A DNA stretch of 64,000 nt from Clostridiales bacterium (GTDB lineage: Bacteria > Bacillota > Clostridia > Christensenellales > Aristaeellaceae), in the NCBI GenBank assembly GCA_012837525.1, contig DUQZ01000062.1, positions 19,294 through 83,293 of the forward strand, in the 5' to 3' direction. The notes below the pieces were generated by a model. That model did not search any database, had not been told where the DNA came from, and was given only the letters and a program-made list of their open reading frames with translations. A program made the position numbers and the translations under genes. Numbering within the stretch: position 1 is the first letter of the stretch; every line of letters starts with the position of its first letter. This document shows, in pieces, positions 46,562-56,200 of the stretch.

Positions 46562-46984
46562 ATGAACAAGATTTTTCTCATCGGAAACCTGACACGTGAC
46601 CCGGAGCTGCGCAGCACGCAAACCGGGGTGCCCGTGTGCAGTTTCACGGTCGCCGTGAACCGCCGCGGCCGCCAGGGCGCCGAAGCCGGTCAGCCTGAGG
46701 CTGATTTCTTCCGCGTCACCACCTGGCGCCAACAGGCGGAGAACTGCAACCGCTACCTGGCCAAAGGCCGCAAGGTTGGCGTTTCCGGGACCTTGACGCT
46801 GCAAAGCTATGTCGGCAACGACGGCCAGCAGCGCTACAGCCTGGAAGTAAACGCTGATGAAGTTGAGTTCTTAACCCCTCGGGGTGAAGGCGGCTTTGAA
46901 AGCCGGCCGGCCGGCGCTCCCAGTGAGCCCCAGGAGAACAACAACGGGTTCGTCAGGGTTGATGATGATGACCTGCCATTTTAA
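46562..46984 (+). CDS. ssb: Single-stranded DNA-binding protein
   Basis: This 140-residue SSB has the OB fold (1-105), beginning MNKIFLIGNLTRDPELRST, with TVAVNRRG, FFRVTTWRQQAENCNRYLAKG and GTLTLQSYV. The C-terminal linker is short and ends with the acidic tip DDDDLPF that recruits replication and repair proteins. It covers single-stranded DNA during replication and is placed between S6 and S18 as in most Bacillota. ATG 46562 follows AGGGAG ten bases after rpsF. A frame upstream overlaps rpsF and does not match SSB. Confidence 0.97.
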   Translation: MNKIFLIGNLTRDPELRSTQTGVPVCSFTVAVNRRGRQGAEAGQPEADFFRVTTWRQQAENCNRYLAKGRKVGVSGTLTLQSYVGNDGQQRYSLEVNADEVEFLTPRGEGGFESRPAGAPSEPQENNNGFVRVDDDDLPF

Positions 46985-47000
46985 TTGAGGAGACGAAAAC

Positions 47001-47258
47001 ATGTCAGTAAATCGTGGAGCCGAAAGAAGGCAACGGCCGCGCGGCCGTCGCCCCCGGCGCAAAGTATGTGATTTTTGCGCCAACAAGGTGGAATACATCG
47101 ACTATAAGGATGTCAACCGCCTGCGCCGCTACGTCAATGAGCGCGGCAAGATTTCTCCCCGGCGTATGATGGGCACCTGTGCCAAGCATCAGCGCCAGTT
47201 GTCCGCGGCCATCAAACGCTCACGTGCCATTGCGTTGATGCCCTACGCGGCAGACTGA
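47001..47258 (+). CDS. rpsR: 30S ribosomal protein S18
   Basis: This 85-residue protein partners S6 on the 30S platform. The S18 core is present: [62 protein letters not shown], written here in the order seen (split: [29 protein letters not shown]). It keeps Cys in CDFC and GTCAKHQR, the zinc-binding (C+) form. GAGGAG precedes the ATG. It is followed by a UUCG terminator. Confidence 0.97.
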   Translation: MSVNRGAERRQRPRGRRPRRKVCDFCANKVEYIDYKDVNRLRRYVNERGKISPRRMMGTCAKHQRQLSAAIKRSRAIALMPYAAD

Positions 47259-47275
47259 GAAACTAACCAACAAAT

Positions 47276-47301
47276 AAAGGCTGACTTCGGTCGGCTTTTT
47301 T
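47276..47301 (+). terminator. Terminator of rpsF-ssb-rpsR with UUCG tetraloop
   Basis: AAAGGCTGAC, TTCG, GTCGGCTTTT followed by more T: a 10-bp stem with two G-U pairs closed by a C(UUCG)G loop. It faces the end of dnaA. Confidence 0.92.
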
Positions 47302-47353
47302 AATATCAAAAACACGGAGGTGGTGCTCCCCCGCGTCATCATTTGCTGAGTGA

Positions 47354-48670
47354 TTATTTTCTGAGAAGTTGCTTGCTTAAATCCGCGACCGCGGCCTTAA
47401 TGGGCGGCGTGGTGGAGATCATGGTTTCGATCTTCGCGCAGCCGTGCAGGATGGTGGAATGATCCCGGCCGCCCAGCATCTCCCCGATCTTGGGCAGGCT
47501 GGTGTCGGTGAGCAGGCGGCTTAAGTACATGATCATCTGCCGCGGCACCGTGATGTTGCGGCTGCGGCGCGGGCCGACCAGGTCCTCCACGCTGATGCTG
47601 TAGTAGGTGGAGACGGCCTTGAGCACATCCTCGCTGCTGACGCTGCGCGGCTGGTGGTCGGAGATAATCTCCTTGAGCGCTTCCTGCGCCAACTCCAGGC
47701 TGATCTCTTTGCCGGACAGGTTGGAGTAGGCGGACAGGCGAGTCAGGCTGCCTTCCAGTTCACGGATGTTGCTGTCCACGTTCTGGGCAATCATCTGGAT
47801 GACGTCTTCTGACACCACCATGTTTTCTTCCTTGGCTTTGGAGCGCAGGATGGCACAGCGGGTGTCCATGTCCGGACGCTGGATGTCCGCAATCAAGCCG
47901 GAGAGGAAGCGGCTGCGCAGGCGCTCCTCCAGGTGCGCGATCTCCTTGGGCGGGCGGTCGGATGAAATCACAATCTGCTTGCCCGAGTTAAACAGCGCGT
48001 TGAAGGTGTGAAAAAACTCTTCCTGGGTGGAGTCACGCCCTGCGATAAACTGGATATCGTCAATAAGCAGGATGTCCACATTGCGGTATTTGTCGCGGAA
48101 CTGGATATTGCGGTTGGTTTGAATGGCGGTAACCAGCTCAATAGTGAAGGTTTCGCTGGTGACGTATTCCAGCCGCGCCTCGGGGCGCTGCTCCAAAATA
48201 TAATGGCCAATCGCGTGCATTAAATGCGTTTTGCCAAGGCCCACCCCGCCGTAGATGAAGAGGGGGTTGTAGGCATCCGCCGGCGCTTCGGCTACAGCGA
48301 GGGATGCCGCGTGGGCGAAGCGGTTACCGGAGCCCACCACAAAAGATTCAAAGGTGTAGCGCTCGTTCAGCTGCGGCGCAGGCTTGCGGATGACGGATGC
48401 GCCGCTTTTGTACTCCTTGGCCTGTTTGGGCGTAAGGATAGACAGCTTCAGGTCTTTCCCGCTGGCTTCCTTGAGCGCAGAGGTGATAAGCGCGGAATAG
48501 CGAGGCACCACAAACTGATGGTAAAAATCGGTCTCGGCCTTGATGTAGTAGGTTTCTCCGTTCATGTCAAGCGGGCTGAGCGCACGCTCGATCCACGTGG
48601 AATACGTCACGTCGGACATCTCCGCGTGCATGAGGTGACAAGCCTTCTGCCAGATCATCTGGTAATCCAA
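47354..48670 (-). CDS. dnaA: Chromosomal replication initiator protein DnaA
   Basis: This protein binds 9-bp boxes at oriC and melts DNA. Domain I is at 1-80, a very short linker follows, then AAA+ domain III with Walker A GGVGLGKTHL (about 141), Walker B LLIDDIQF and sensor/Arg blocks FLSGLIADIQRPD. Domain IV has the signature RRSRNITVPRQM...GEMLGGRDHSTILHGCAKI. The best start is TTG 48670, eight bases after GGAG, giving MDYQMIWQKACHLM, as in other DnaA proteins; ATG 48658 lacks a site, and upstream codons are not DnaA-like. It is monocistronic: no dnaN, recF or gyrB follows; it runs toward rpsR. Two DnaA boxes lie just upstream. Confidence 0.96.
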   Translation of the reverse strand: MDYQMIWQKACHLMHAEMSDVTYSTWIERALSPLDMNGETYYIKAETDFYHQFVVPRYSALITSALKEASGKDLKLSILTPKQAKEYKSGASVIRKPAPQLNERYTFESFVVGSGNRFAHAASLAVAEAPADAYNPLFIYGGVGLGKTHLMHAIGHYILEQRPEARLEYVTSETFTIELVTAIQTNRNIQFRDKYRNVDILLIDDIQFIAGRDSTQEEFFHTFNALFNSGKQIVISSDRPPKEIAHLEERLRSRFLSGLIADIQRPDMDTRCAILRSKAKEENMVVSEDVIQMIAQNVDSNIRELEGSLTRLSAYSNLSGKEISLELAQEALKEIISDHQPRSVSSEDVLKAVSTYYSISVEDLVGPRRSRNITVPRQMIMYLSRLLTDTSLPKIGEMLGGRDHSTILHGCAKIETMISTTPPIKAAVADLSKQLLRK

Positions 48671-48756
48671 GTTGCGTTCTCCAAATACAATATACACGCT
48701 GTATGCAATCAGCGGGGGTAAAAAAAACAAGCATAGCCTGTTTTTAAGTGAAAAAC

Positions 48757-48765
48757 TGTGGATAA
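48757..48765 (-). promoter_or_regulatory. DnaA box 1
   Basis: Minus strand TTATCCACA, a perfect consensus DnaA box, about 87 bases before the dnaA start. Paired with an identical box 14 bases away in the same orientation, it can serve dnaA autoregulation and origin function. Confidence 0.8.
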
Positions 48766-48770
48766 ACTAC

Positions 48771-48779
48771 TGTGGATAA
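48771..48779 (-). promoter_or_regulatory. DnaA box 2
   Basis: Minus strand TTATCCACA, perfect and in the same orientation as box 1. Confidence 0.8.
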
Positions 48780-49070
48780 GTCCATCACAGCATCTGACCA
48801 CGCGCTCATTCTATCACGGATAAAGGCTGGAATCAAATAGACGAACCAATCGCTTTCATGCATGAAGACCAGGCTGTTGATAATCAAAAACGCAATACCT
48901 TGTGGTTGCAAGTCTGCATAACCCCAAGAAACCTCACGAAACTGTATTATTATTCATTTTTAGCCGCATAATTCGTAAACATATTTCTTTTTGCTTTCAA
49001 ATATTAATTTGAGGATACAAAATGATACAGCAATTTTACAAAACCCCTGCTCACAATCTTGCTGATTTGT

Positions 49071-49099
49071 CTGACATTTGATCGGTTTTCATGTATACT
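49071..49099 (+). promoter_or_regulatory. Promoter of the UMF1-type transporter
   Basis: CTGACA, 17 bases, TATACT, 33 bases before the start codon. The DnaA box-like TTTTTCACA at 49111 lies between the promoter and the start codon. Confidence 0.65.
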
Positions 49100-49132
49100 G
49101 TGTCTAACAGTTTTTCACACAGGAGGTACTCC

Positions 49133-50734
49133 ATGAGCATGGACAAGCAGGGTCGGTTTACCAAAAAAGAGCGCAGTTGGATATTGTACGACTGGGCGAA
49201 CTCTGTCTACGCCACCAACATCATGGCCGCCATCTTCCCCACCATCTTTGTGGCTGTCGCGGGCGAGGCCGGGGATTTGTGGTGGGGTTACGGCACCAGC
49301 ATTGCCACCCTGATCATCGCGATTTTGGCCCCCTTCCTGGGTTCCATCGCCGACTATCAGGGCATGAAGAAGAAGCTGTTCACCGCCTTTATGCTGGTTG
49401 GTGTTATCAGCACCGCCCTGATTGCCGCGACCAACGACTGGCGGATTATGCTGGTGGCCTATGTCATTTCAAAAATTGGCTTTTCCGGCTCCAACCTCTT
49501 TTATGACAGCTTTTTAACCGACGTCACCACGGATGAGCGGATGGACAAGGTATCCTCCTGGGGCTATGCCATGGGCTATATCGGCGGCAGCACCATCCCC
49601 TTTGTCATCTCCATCGGCGTCCTGCTGGCGCTGGGCTACTCCAGCCCCTTTGCCCAGAAGTTCTCCATCCTCATCACCTCTGCCTGGTGGCTGGTTTTTA
49701 CCATCCCCTTCCTGCGCAATGTGGAGCAGGAGCACTACATTGAGCGGCCAGAACGAATCTCATTAAAAGGCGCTTTTTCAAACGTGCTCAGGACAGCCCG
49801 GGACATCGCCAGCCAGCGCGGCATGCTGATGTTTATCATCGCCTATTTTTTCTATATTGATGGCGTGGGCACAGTCATCAGCATTTCCACTGCCTACGGG
49901 GCGGCCCTGGGCTTGGGCGCGACCGGGATGATCCTGGCGCTATTGGTAACCCAGATTGTAGCCATGCCCAGCTCCATCCTTTTTGCGAAACTGGCGCAGA
50001 AAATCACCACCCGCAAAGCCATTCTGATTGCCATCGCGGTCTATATGTTCATCAGCCTGGTGGGCTTTTATATGGGCTTTAGCCTGGAGCCGCACCAGGA
50101 TGCCTACAGGGATGCCTTCAAGGCCGAGCGCGCCAGCATTACCGCGCGCTTTGACGGCTATGCCTTTGAGGATCAAGATGCCGCGAAAAAAGCCTTTGAA
50201 GGTGCCCTGAACAAGGCGGAGGGCGCGGTGATGGACAAGGACCAAAAGGCGCTGGAGGACCTGGCGCTTACGATTCCAGGCGCATCCGCCGCGGATGAGG
50301 CCCTGGTGCTGCAACTGCGGGAACAGCTTGTGGAGGACCTGGTCGCCTTCAAGGCCGCAAACAGCGACATCATCCTCAAGTATCAGGATGCCATTGGCTT
50401 CTCGACCACCCTGTTCTGGGCGATGGCCGTCATGGTGGGCACTATGCAAGGCGGCATCCAGGCCACCAGCCGCAGCTACTTTGGCAAACTGGTGCCCAAG
50501 AAACGCTCCAACGAATACTTTGGTTTCTTTGACATCTTTGGCAAGTTCGCCACCGTCATCGGCCCTTTCCTGTACGCCATGATCGGCGGGCTCACCGGCC
50601 GCTCCTCCTATGGGGCGCTCTGCCTGGTGCTGCTGTTCTTGGCAGGCTTCGTCATTTTGATCCTGGCCAAAAAACCGCTGGAGGAACTGGAAGCACAGCG
50701 GGCACAGCAGGCTTTGCTGGAAGCGCAGGAGTAA
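49133..50734 (+). CDS. UMF1-type MFS transporter with a large helical insertion
   Basis: This 533-residue protein is of the UMF1/Atg22-like branch of the major facilitator superfamily. Markers are the N-terminal ERSWILYDWANSVYATNIMAAIFP, the loop 2-3 block GSIADYQGMKKK, FYDSFLTDVTTDERMDKVSSWGYAMGYIGG, and the C-terminal QGGIQATSRSYFGKLVPKKRSNEYFGFFD. About twelve helices are predicted. Relatives are usually 410-440 residues; the extra length is a charged, helical insertion at about 317-420 (HQDAYRDAFKAERASI, DQDAAKKAFEGALNKAEG, LQLREQLVEDLVAFKAANSD) between two membrane halves. ATG 49133 follows AGGAGG. The substrate is unknown; Atg22-like proteins have been linked to amino acid export. It sits at the origin side of dnaA. 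Confidence 0.85.
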   Translation: MSMDKQGRFTKKERSWILYDWANSVYATNIMAAIFPTIFVAVAGEAGDLWWGYGTSIATLIIAILAPFLGSIADYQGMKKKLFTAFMLVGVISTALIAATNDWRIMLVAYVISKIGFSGSNLFYDSFLTDVTTDERMDKVSSWGYAMGYIGGSTIPFVISIGVLLALGYSSPFAQKFSILITSAWWLVFTIPFLRNVEQEHYIERPERISLKGAFSNVLRTARDIASQRGMLMFIIAYFFYIDGVGTVISISTAYGAALGLGATGMILALLVTQIVAMPSSILFAKLAQKITTRKAILIAIAVYMFISLVGFYMGFSLEPHQDAYRDAFKAERASITARFDGYAFEDQDAAKKAFEGALNKAEGAVMDKDQKALEDLALTIPGASAADEALVLQLREQLVEDLVAFKAANSDIILKYQDAIGFSTTLFWAMAVMVGTMQGGIQATSRSYFGKLVPKKRSNEYFGFFDIFGKFATVIGPFLYAMIGGLTGRSSYGALCLVLLFLAGFVILILAKKPLEELEAQRAQQALLEAQE

Positions 50735-50753
50735 CAACGTATAAACAGAGCAA

Positions 50754-50792
50754 GACCCGCCGGATTGTGATCGCCCGGCGGGTCATTTTAAA
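50754..50792 (+). terminator. Terminator of the UMF1-type transporter gene
   Basis: GACCCGCCGG, eleven bases, CCGGCGGGTC followed by ATTTTAAATT: a strong 10-bp G+C stem with a moderate U-tract. On the minus strand there is no U-run. Confidence 0.75.
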
Positions 50793-50806
50793 TTGATGAG
50801 TAAGTT

Positions 50807-51790
50807 TTAAAGCGCGCCGACCACGTCGTGGGGCAGGTACAATTCCTCAAGGTAGTTAATCTCCTCCGCCGTCAGCTTGACATCCACCGCCTTCACCGCG
50901 TCCTCAACATGGTGCAGTTTGGTCGCGCCGATAATGGGCGCGGCCAGCATAGGCTTGTGCATCAGCCAGGCCAGGGCTATCTGGCTCATCGACACGCTGT
51001 GGTCCGCGGCAACCTGGGCGACACTCTCCACAATCCCGCTGTCCTGTTCCTCTGTTTTGGCGTATTTAGAGATGGCAACCTGGTCGGTCTGGTGGCGCTT
51101 GGTATCCCCCTCCTCTGGTTTTCTGGACAGCCGGCCAGCCGCCAGCGGGCTGTAGGGCGTCAGGGCGACACCAGCGTCCTGGCAGTAGGGCACCATCTCG
51201 CGCTCTTCCTCGCGGTAGAGCAGGTTCCAGTGGTTTTGCATGGACACAAAATTGCTCCAGCCGTGTTTGTCCGCCACATTCCTGGCTTTCTGGAACTGCC
51301 AGGCGTACATGGCGGACGCGCCCAGGTAGCGCACCTTGCCCGCGCGCACGGCGTCGTTTAAGGCGTCCATGGTTTCCTCAATGGGGGTGTGGTAGTCCCA
51401 GCGGTGAATGATATACAAATCGATATAATCTGTGCCCAGGCGCCTGAGACTGTGATCCAGCTCTGACATAATGGCCTTGCGCGACAGCCCGCTGCCATTG
51501 GGTGTTTCCCGCATGGTGCTGAACACCTTGGTGGCGATGACAACATCGTCCCGGTTGGCGTACTCCTTCAGCGCCCTGCCCAGGTACTCCTCGCTGGTGC
51601 CCAGGGAATAGACATTGGCGGTATCAAAGAAATTGATGCCCAAGTCCAGCGCCTTTTTGATGACTTCCCTGGAGCTAGCCTCATCCAGCACCCATTTGTG
51701 CACCCAGTTGTTGGCATCACCAAAGCTCATGCAGCCCAGGCAAATCCGGGATACATCCAGCCCGGTTGTACCCAGTTTTACATACTTCAT
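50807..51790 (-). CDS. Aldo/keto reductase
   Basis: This 327-residue NADPH-dependent oxidoreductase of the AKR superfamily (YghZ/Tas or voltage-gated K-channel beta-subunit-like group) reduces aldehydes and ketones. The TIM-barrel tetrad is present: Asp in FFDTANVY with Tyr, Lys in VVIATKVF and His in DLYIIHRWD. The NADP end is ALAWLMHKP...PIIGATKLHHVEDA. It has normal length, with no signal peptide. It starts nine bases after mnmE behind AGGAGG and is probably read through from the mnmE promoter. The physiological substrate is unknown. Confidence 0.92.
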   Translation of the reverse strand: MKYVKLGTTGLDVSRICLGCMSFGDANNWVHKWVLDEASSREVIKKALDLGINFFDTANVYSLGTSEEYLGRALKEYANRDDVVIATKVFSTMRETPNGSGLSRKAIMSELDHSLRRLGTDYIDLYIIHRWDYHTPIEETMDALNDAVRAGKVRYLGASAMYAWQFQKARNVADKHGWSNFVSMQNHWNLLYREEEREMVPYCQDAGVALTPYSPLAAGRLSRKPEEGDTKRHQTDQVAISKYAKTEEQDSGIVESVAQVAADHSVSMSQIALAWLMHKPMLAAPIIGATKLHHVEDAVKAVDVKLTAEEINYLEELYLPHDVVGAL

Positions 51791-51799
51791 TTTTACCTC

Positions 51800-53158
51800 C
51801 TATTTCCCAACGCAGAAAGTCGCGAAGACTTCATCCAGCAGCGCTTCGCTGAAGTTGTCGCCAGTGATCTCGCCCAAACGGGCCAGGGCTTCGTTCAAGT
51901 CTACCGCGCACAGGTCAAGCGGCAGGCCGTCCTGCATCGCCTGCGCCGCGCGCTTGAGGGCCTCCGCCGCCTGCCTGGCCAATTTCATATGCCGCGCCAG
52001 CGTCAGGGCGTTTTGCCCGGGGTTGCCGGCTGCCGCGCGCAAACGGGCGCGCAGCGCGTCCAAACCAATGCCAAGCTGCGCGGATAAGGTCATGGTTTCA
52101 TCCTTTGGAATATGTTGGCCCTGCAGCCAGTCTGAAAAACCTGGATGCTCCGGCAGGTCGGACTTGTTGAAGATGTACAGGTTGTCCATCCCCTCAATCA
52201 GGCGCAGAATGGCCTCGTCCTCCGCGTCCGGCTTCTGGCCGATGTCCAGCACCATTAATCGCAGATCAGCGCTTTTGATGGCCTCCCGCGCGCGATTCAC
52301 CCCAATACGCTCCACCGTCTCCTCGCTGTCCCTGATGCCGGCGGTGTCCTTTAAATGAATGCGGATGCCATCCAGCTGGATACTGCCCTCCACCGTGTCC
52401 CGCGTGGTGCCGGGGATGTCGGTCACAATGGCGCGGTCCTCCATCAAAAGGGCATTAAGCAGGGAGGACTTGCCCGCGTTGGGTTTGCCGCAGATGACCA
52501 CGCGCAGGCCTTCATCCAGCACGGCAGCGCCCCGCTCATCACAGGCCGCCAGCAGTTTGTCAGCCAGCCTGATTAAATCCGGCGCGATGGCGCCGACGGC
52601 CTCTTCCTCCTTGATCTCCTCCGGGTAATCAATGGCGGCGGTCACCCCCGCCATCAGGGAGATCAGCTCGGTTTGCGCTTTCTTTACAAAGCGCAGCGTG
52701 CCGCCCTGCAATTGGCGCAACGCCGCGTCCGCGGCCTGCTGCCCGGTGGCGGAGATCAGCTGCATGACCGCTTCCGCCTGGCTTAAATCAATCCGGCCGT
52801 TCTCAAAAGCGCGGCGGGTGAACTCCCCCGGCTCGGCGGCTTCTGCGCCCAGGTGAAACACGGCCTTTAAAACGCTTGAGACCACCTGCTCCCCGCCGTG
52901 GACCTGGATTTCCACCACGTCCTCCCGGGTGTAGCTGCGCGGCGCGCGCATGACCACTGCCATGCACTCATCAAGGGGATGCCCATCCAGCACGATATGG
53001 CCGTACATCATCATCCGGTCAACAAAGGCTGTTTGATTGCCGGCTGGCACAAACAGTTTTTTCAAAATATCAACTGCGTCCGGACCCGAAATCCGGATGA
53101 CGGCAAGGCCGCCTTGGCCCGGCGGTGTCGCGAGCGCCGCGATGGTGCTTGTGTTCAT
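51800..53158 (-). CDS. mnmE: tRNA uridine-5-carboxymethylaminomethyl(34) synthesis GTPase MnmE
   Basis: This 452-residue GTPase works with MnmG to modify wobble U34 of some tRNAs. The N-terminal folate-binding domain begins TIAALATPPGQGGLAVIRISGP. The inserted G domain has GKPNAGKSSLLNALL, DIPGTTRDTV, DTAGIRDSEE and NKSDLPE. The C-terminal motif FCVGK carries the cysteine typical of the family. ATG 53158 follows GGGGGAG; a start at 53191 would overlap the promoter. The gene normally sits beside mnmG, rsmG and rnpA near the origin; here none of these neighbours is present. Confidence 0.97.
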   Translation of the reverse strand: MNTSTIAALATPPGQGGLAVIRISGPDAVDILKKLFVPAGNQTAFVDRMMMYGHIVLDGHPLDECMAVVMRAPRSYTREDVVEIQVHGGEQVVSSVLKAVFHLGAEAAEPGEFTRRAFENGRIDLSQAEAVMQLISATGQQAADAALRQLQGGTLRFVKKAQTELISLMAGVTAAIDYPEEIKEEEAVGAIAPDLIRLADKLLAACDERGAAVLDEGLRVVICGKPNAGKSSLLNALLMEDRAIVTDIPGTTRDTVEGSIQLDGIRIHLKDTAGIRDSEETVERIGVNRAREAIKSADLRLMVLDIGQKPDAEDEAILRLIEGMDNLYIFNKSDLPEHPGFSDWLQGQHIPKDETMTLSAQLGIGLDALRARLRAAAGNPGQNALTLARHMKLARQAAEALKRAAQAMQDGLPLDLCAVDLNEALARLGEITGDNFSEALLDEVFATFCVGK

Positions 53159-53176
53159 CTGCTCCCCCTTTTGTAC

Positions 53177-53205
53177 AGTATATAAGATCATTCTATCCAG
53201 GGCAA
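53177..53205 (-). promoter_or_regulatory. Promoter of mnmE
   Basis: Minus strand TTGCCC, 17 bases, TATACT. The -35 is only six bases from that of the divergent dnaE promoter, so the two may compete for polymerase. Confidence 0.65.
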
Positions 53206-53211
53206 GGTTCG

Positions 53212-53240
53212 TTGAATCCCTTACGCGCTTTTAGTATACT
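53212..53240 (+). promoter_or_regulatory. Promoter of the dnaE operon
   Basis: TTGAAT, 17 bases, TATACT, 24 bases before the dnaE start. It likely drives all seven genes to 62019, as no terminator appears between them. Confidence 0.7.
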
Positions 53241-53264
53241 GGGAGCACACCAAGGAGGACGATG

Positions 53265-56200
53265 ATGGCATTTGCGCACCTGCATTTACATACGGAATAT
53301 AGCCTGCTGGACGGGGCTTGCCGCATCAAGCCGCTGATTGCGCAGCTTAAAGAGTTGGGCATGGATACCTGCGCGGTAACCGACCACGGGGTGCTGTATG
53401 GCGCGGTTGATTTTTACAAGGAATGCAAGCGGCATGGCATTCACCCCGTCATAGGCTGTGAGGTTTACGTAACCCAGGACATGCGCGAAAAATCCGGCGC
53501 CAACCGGGAGTACAGCCACCTCATTTTGCTGTGCGAGAACATGACAGGCTACCAAAACCTGATGAAACTAAGCAGTGCAGGCTTTACCGAGGGCTTTTAT
53601 TACAAGCCGCGGATTGACCTGGCGTTGTTGAAAGAGCACCACGAAGGCTTGATCGCCAGCTCCGCCTGTTTGTCGGGTGAGTTGCCCAAGCTGCTGCTTG
53701 AAAACCGCTATGAGGACGCGAAGGCGCATGCCCTTATGATGCAGGACATCATGGGGCCAGGCAATTATTTTATTGAGGTGATGGACCACCATATCCGGGA
53801 GCAAAAGTTGGTGATTCCGCAACTGGTCAAACTGTCCCGGGAGAGCGGCATCCCCCTGATTGTGACCAACGACTGCCACTACCTTAAAAAGGAGGATGCG
53901 CCAGCGCAGGAGGTGCTGATGTGCATCCAGACAGGCAAGACCCTGGAGGATGAGCAGCGCATGCGCATGGAGACGGAGGAGCTGTACGTCAAAAGCGAGG
54001 AGGAGATGCGCGCCCTCTTCCCCCATCTGGGCGAAGCCATCACCCGCACGCATGAGATCGCCATGCGCTGCCAGGTGGATTTTGATTTTTCAGCCCACCA
54101 CCTGCCCCTGTACATCCCCAATGAAAATACCGGCGAAAGCAACGAAGAATTGCTGCGCCGGCTGTGCTTTGAAGGGCTGCACGCACGGTATCCCACCAAC
54201 CCTGAGGAAGCCATCAAGCGCATGGAATATGAGCTGGATGTCATCAGCAGCATGGGCTTTGTGGATTATTTCCTGATTGTGTGGGATTTTATCCGCTTTG
54301 CACGGGAGCAGAACATCATGGTGGGCCCTGGCCGCGGCAGCGGCGCGGGTTCCATTGTCGCCTACTGCCTGAATATCACCCAGCTGGATCCCTTGAAATA
54401 CAACCTGCTGTTTGAGCGGTTTTTGAACCCCGAGCGCGTGTCCATGCCCGATTTGGACATCGACCTGTGTTATGAGCGCCGGGGCGAGGTGATTGATTAT
54501 GTGGCGGGCAAGTACGGCCATGACCATGTGGCGCAGATTATCACCTTTGGCACCATGGCTGCCCGCGGCGTCATCCGTGATGTGGGCAGGGTGCTGGGCT
54601 ACACCTATCAGGAGACCGACCAGGTCGCCAAGTTGGTGCCGATGGAATTGAACATCACGCTGGAGCGTGCGCTCAACCAAAGCCCGCAGCTGCGGGACCT
54701 GCGGCGGGACAACCCCCGCGTCCGGCGCCTGCTGGATACCGCCTCCCTGCTGGAGGGCATGCCGCGCCACGCCGCGACCCATGCGGCCGGTGTGCTGATT
54801 ACCCAAAAACCCTTGACAGACTACGTGCCGCTGCAGACCAATGACGCGGTCATCACCACCCAGTATCCCATGGGCAATTTGGAGGAATTGGGGCTGCTGA
54901 AGACCGACTTTTTGGGCCTGCGCACCCTGACAGTGATCCGGGATGCCTTGGAGTTGATGGCGCTCTCCGGCGTTCACATGACAGCCGATGACATCCCCAT
55001 TGATGACCCGACTGTTTACGCCATGCTGTCCACCGGTGACACCGATGGCCTGTTCCAGCTGGAAAGCGCGGGCATGCGCAGCTTTATCGCGGAGCTGAAG
55101 CCCGAAACCTTTGAGGACATCATCGCCGCCATCTCCCTGTACCGGCCTGGGCCTATGGCCTCTATCCCCCGCTTTATCCAAGGCAAAAACAACCCGAAGA
55201 GCATTCGCTATATCACGCCAGAATTGGCGCCCATTTTAGGCGTCACCTACGGCTGCATGGTATACCAGGAGCAGGTGATGCAGATTGTGCGCGACCTGGC
55301 GGGCTTCAGTTACGGCCGCAGCGACCAGATCCGTCGGGCGATGAGCAAAAAGAAAAAAGAGATCATGGACAGGGAGAAGGAAATCTTCATCCATGGGTCC
55401 GAGGAAGACGGCGTGCCCGGCTGCTTGAAAAAAGGCATCAGCAGGCAGGCGGCGGAGGCCATTTATGAAGAGATGATTGCCTTTGCCAGCTACGCCTTCA
55501 ACAAATCCCACGCCGCGCCCTATGCCCTGCTGAGCGTCAAAACAGCCTGGCTCAAGCGCCATTACCCGGCCGAGTTCATGGCGGCGCTCATCAACTCCTA
55601 CCTGGGCAACGCGGGCAAGGTGGCGGTCTATGTGCAGTTTTGCCGGCGCAATGAGATTCCCGTCCTGCCGCCCTTGATCAACCACTCCCATGTCAAGTTT
55701 GTTGTGGATACAAAGGATCGCAGAAAGGGCATCCGCTTTGGCCTCAACGCCATCAAAAGCCTGGGCGAGAAAGCCGCGCTGGCGATTGTGAACGAGCGGA
55801 ATAAGCGCGGGGATTACCGCGACATCTTCGATTTTTGCGAGCGCGTGGACGGCAGCACCGTCAACAAGCGCGCGGTAGAAGCCTTGATCAAAGCCGGCGC
55901 CTTTGATGGCCTGGGCGGCAACCGTGTGCAGTGCATGCAGGTGTACGAAGCCGTGATGGACCAACAGGCGCGGCAGAAGCGCAACCACCACAAAAACCAG
56001 CTGTCCCTCTTTGACGCTGCATTTGAGGACCGGTTTGAGCTGAACACCATCTCCTATCCGGATGTAGAGGAATACCCCAAAAGCACGCTGCTGGCGATGG
56101 AAAAGGAAGTCACTGGCATCTACATCACCGGCCACCCTCTGGATGAGTACGCGCATGAGCTGGACAAACTGACCTGGTCCACCAAGGTGCTGGATGAACT

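Larger units (their letters stand above)
48671..49132. other. dnaA upstream region, candidate chromosomal origin (oriC)
   Basis: This 462-base stretch has no gene, the longest such gap in the window. It holds two perfect DnaA boxes (48757-48765, 48771-48779), a one-mismatch box TGTTGATAA at 48875, and TTTTTCACA at 49111, which fits the looser TTWTNCACA form. An A+T-rich tract at about 48943-49050 includes the palindrome TCAAATATTAATTTGA (48997-49012), suitable as an unwinding region. The layout, boxes next to dnaA and an A+T-rich segment beyond, is that of oriC. It lacks the usual dnaN side, so a displaced ori or a dnaA regulatory region only remains possible. Confidence 0.6.

Noticed and set aside
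48815..48823. Third DnaA box (CACGGATAA) near the candidate origin
   Set aside because: Three mismatches to TGTGGATAA; not distinguishable from chance.
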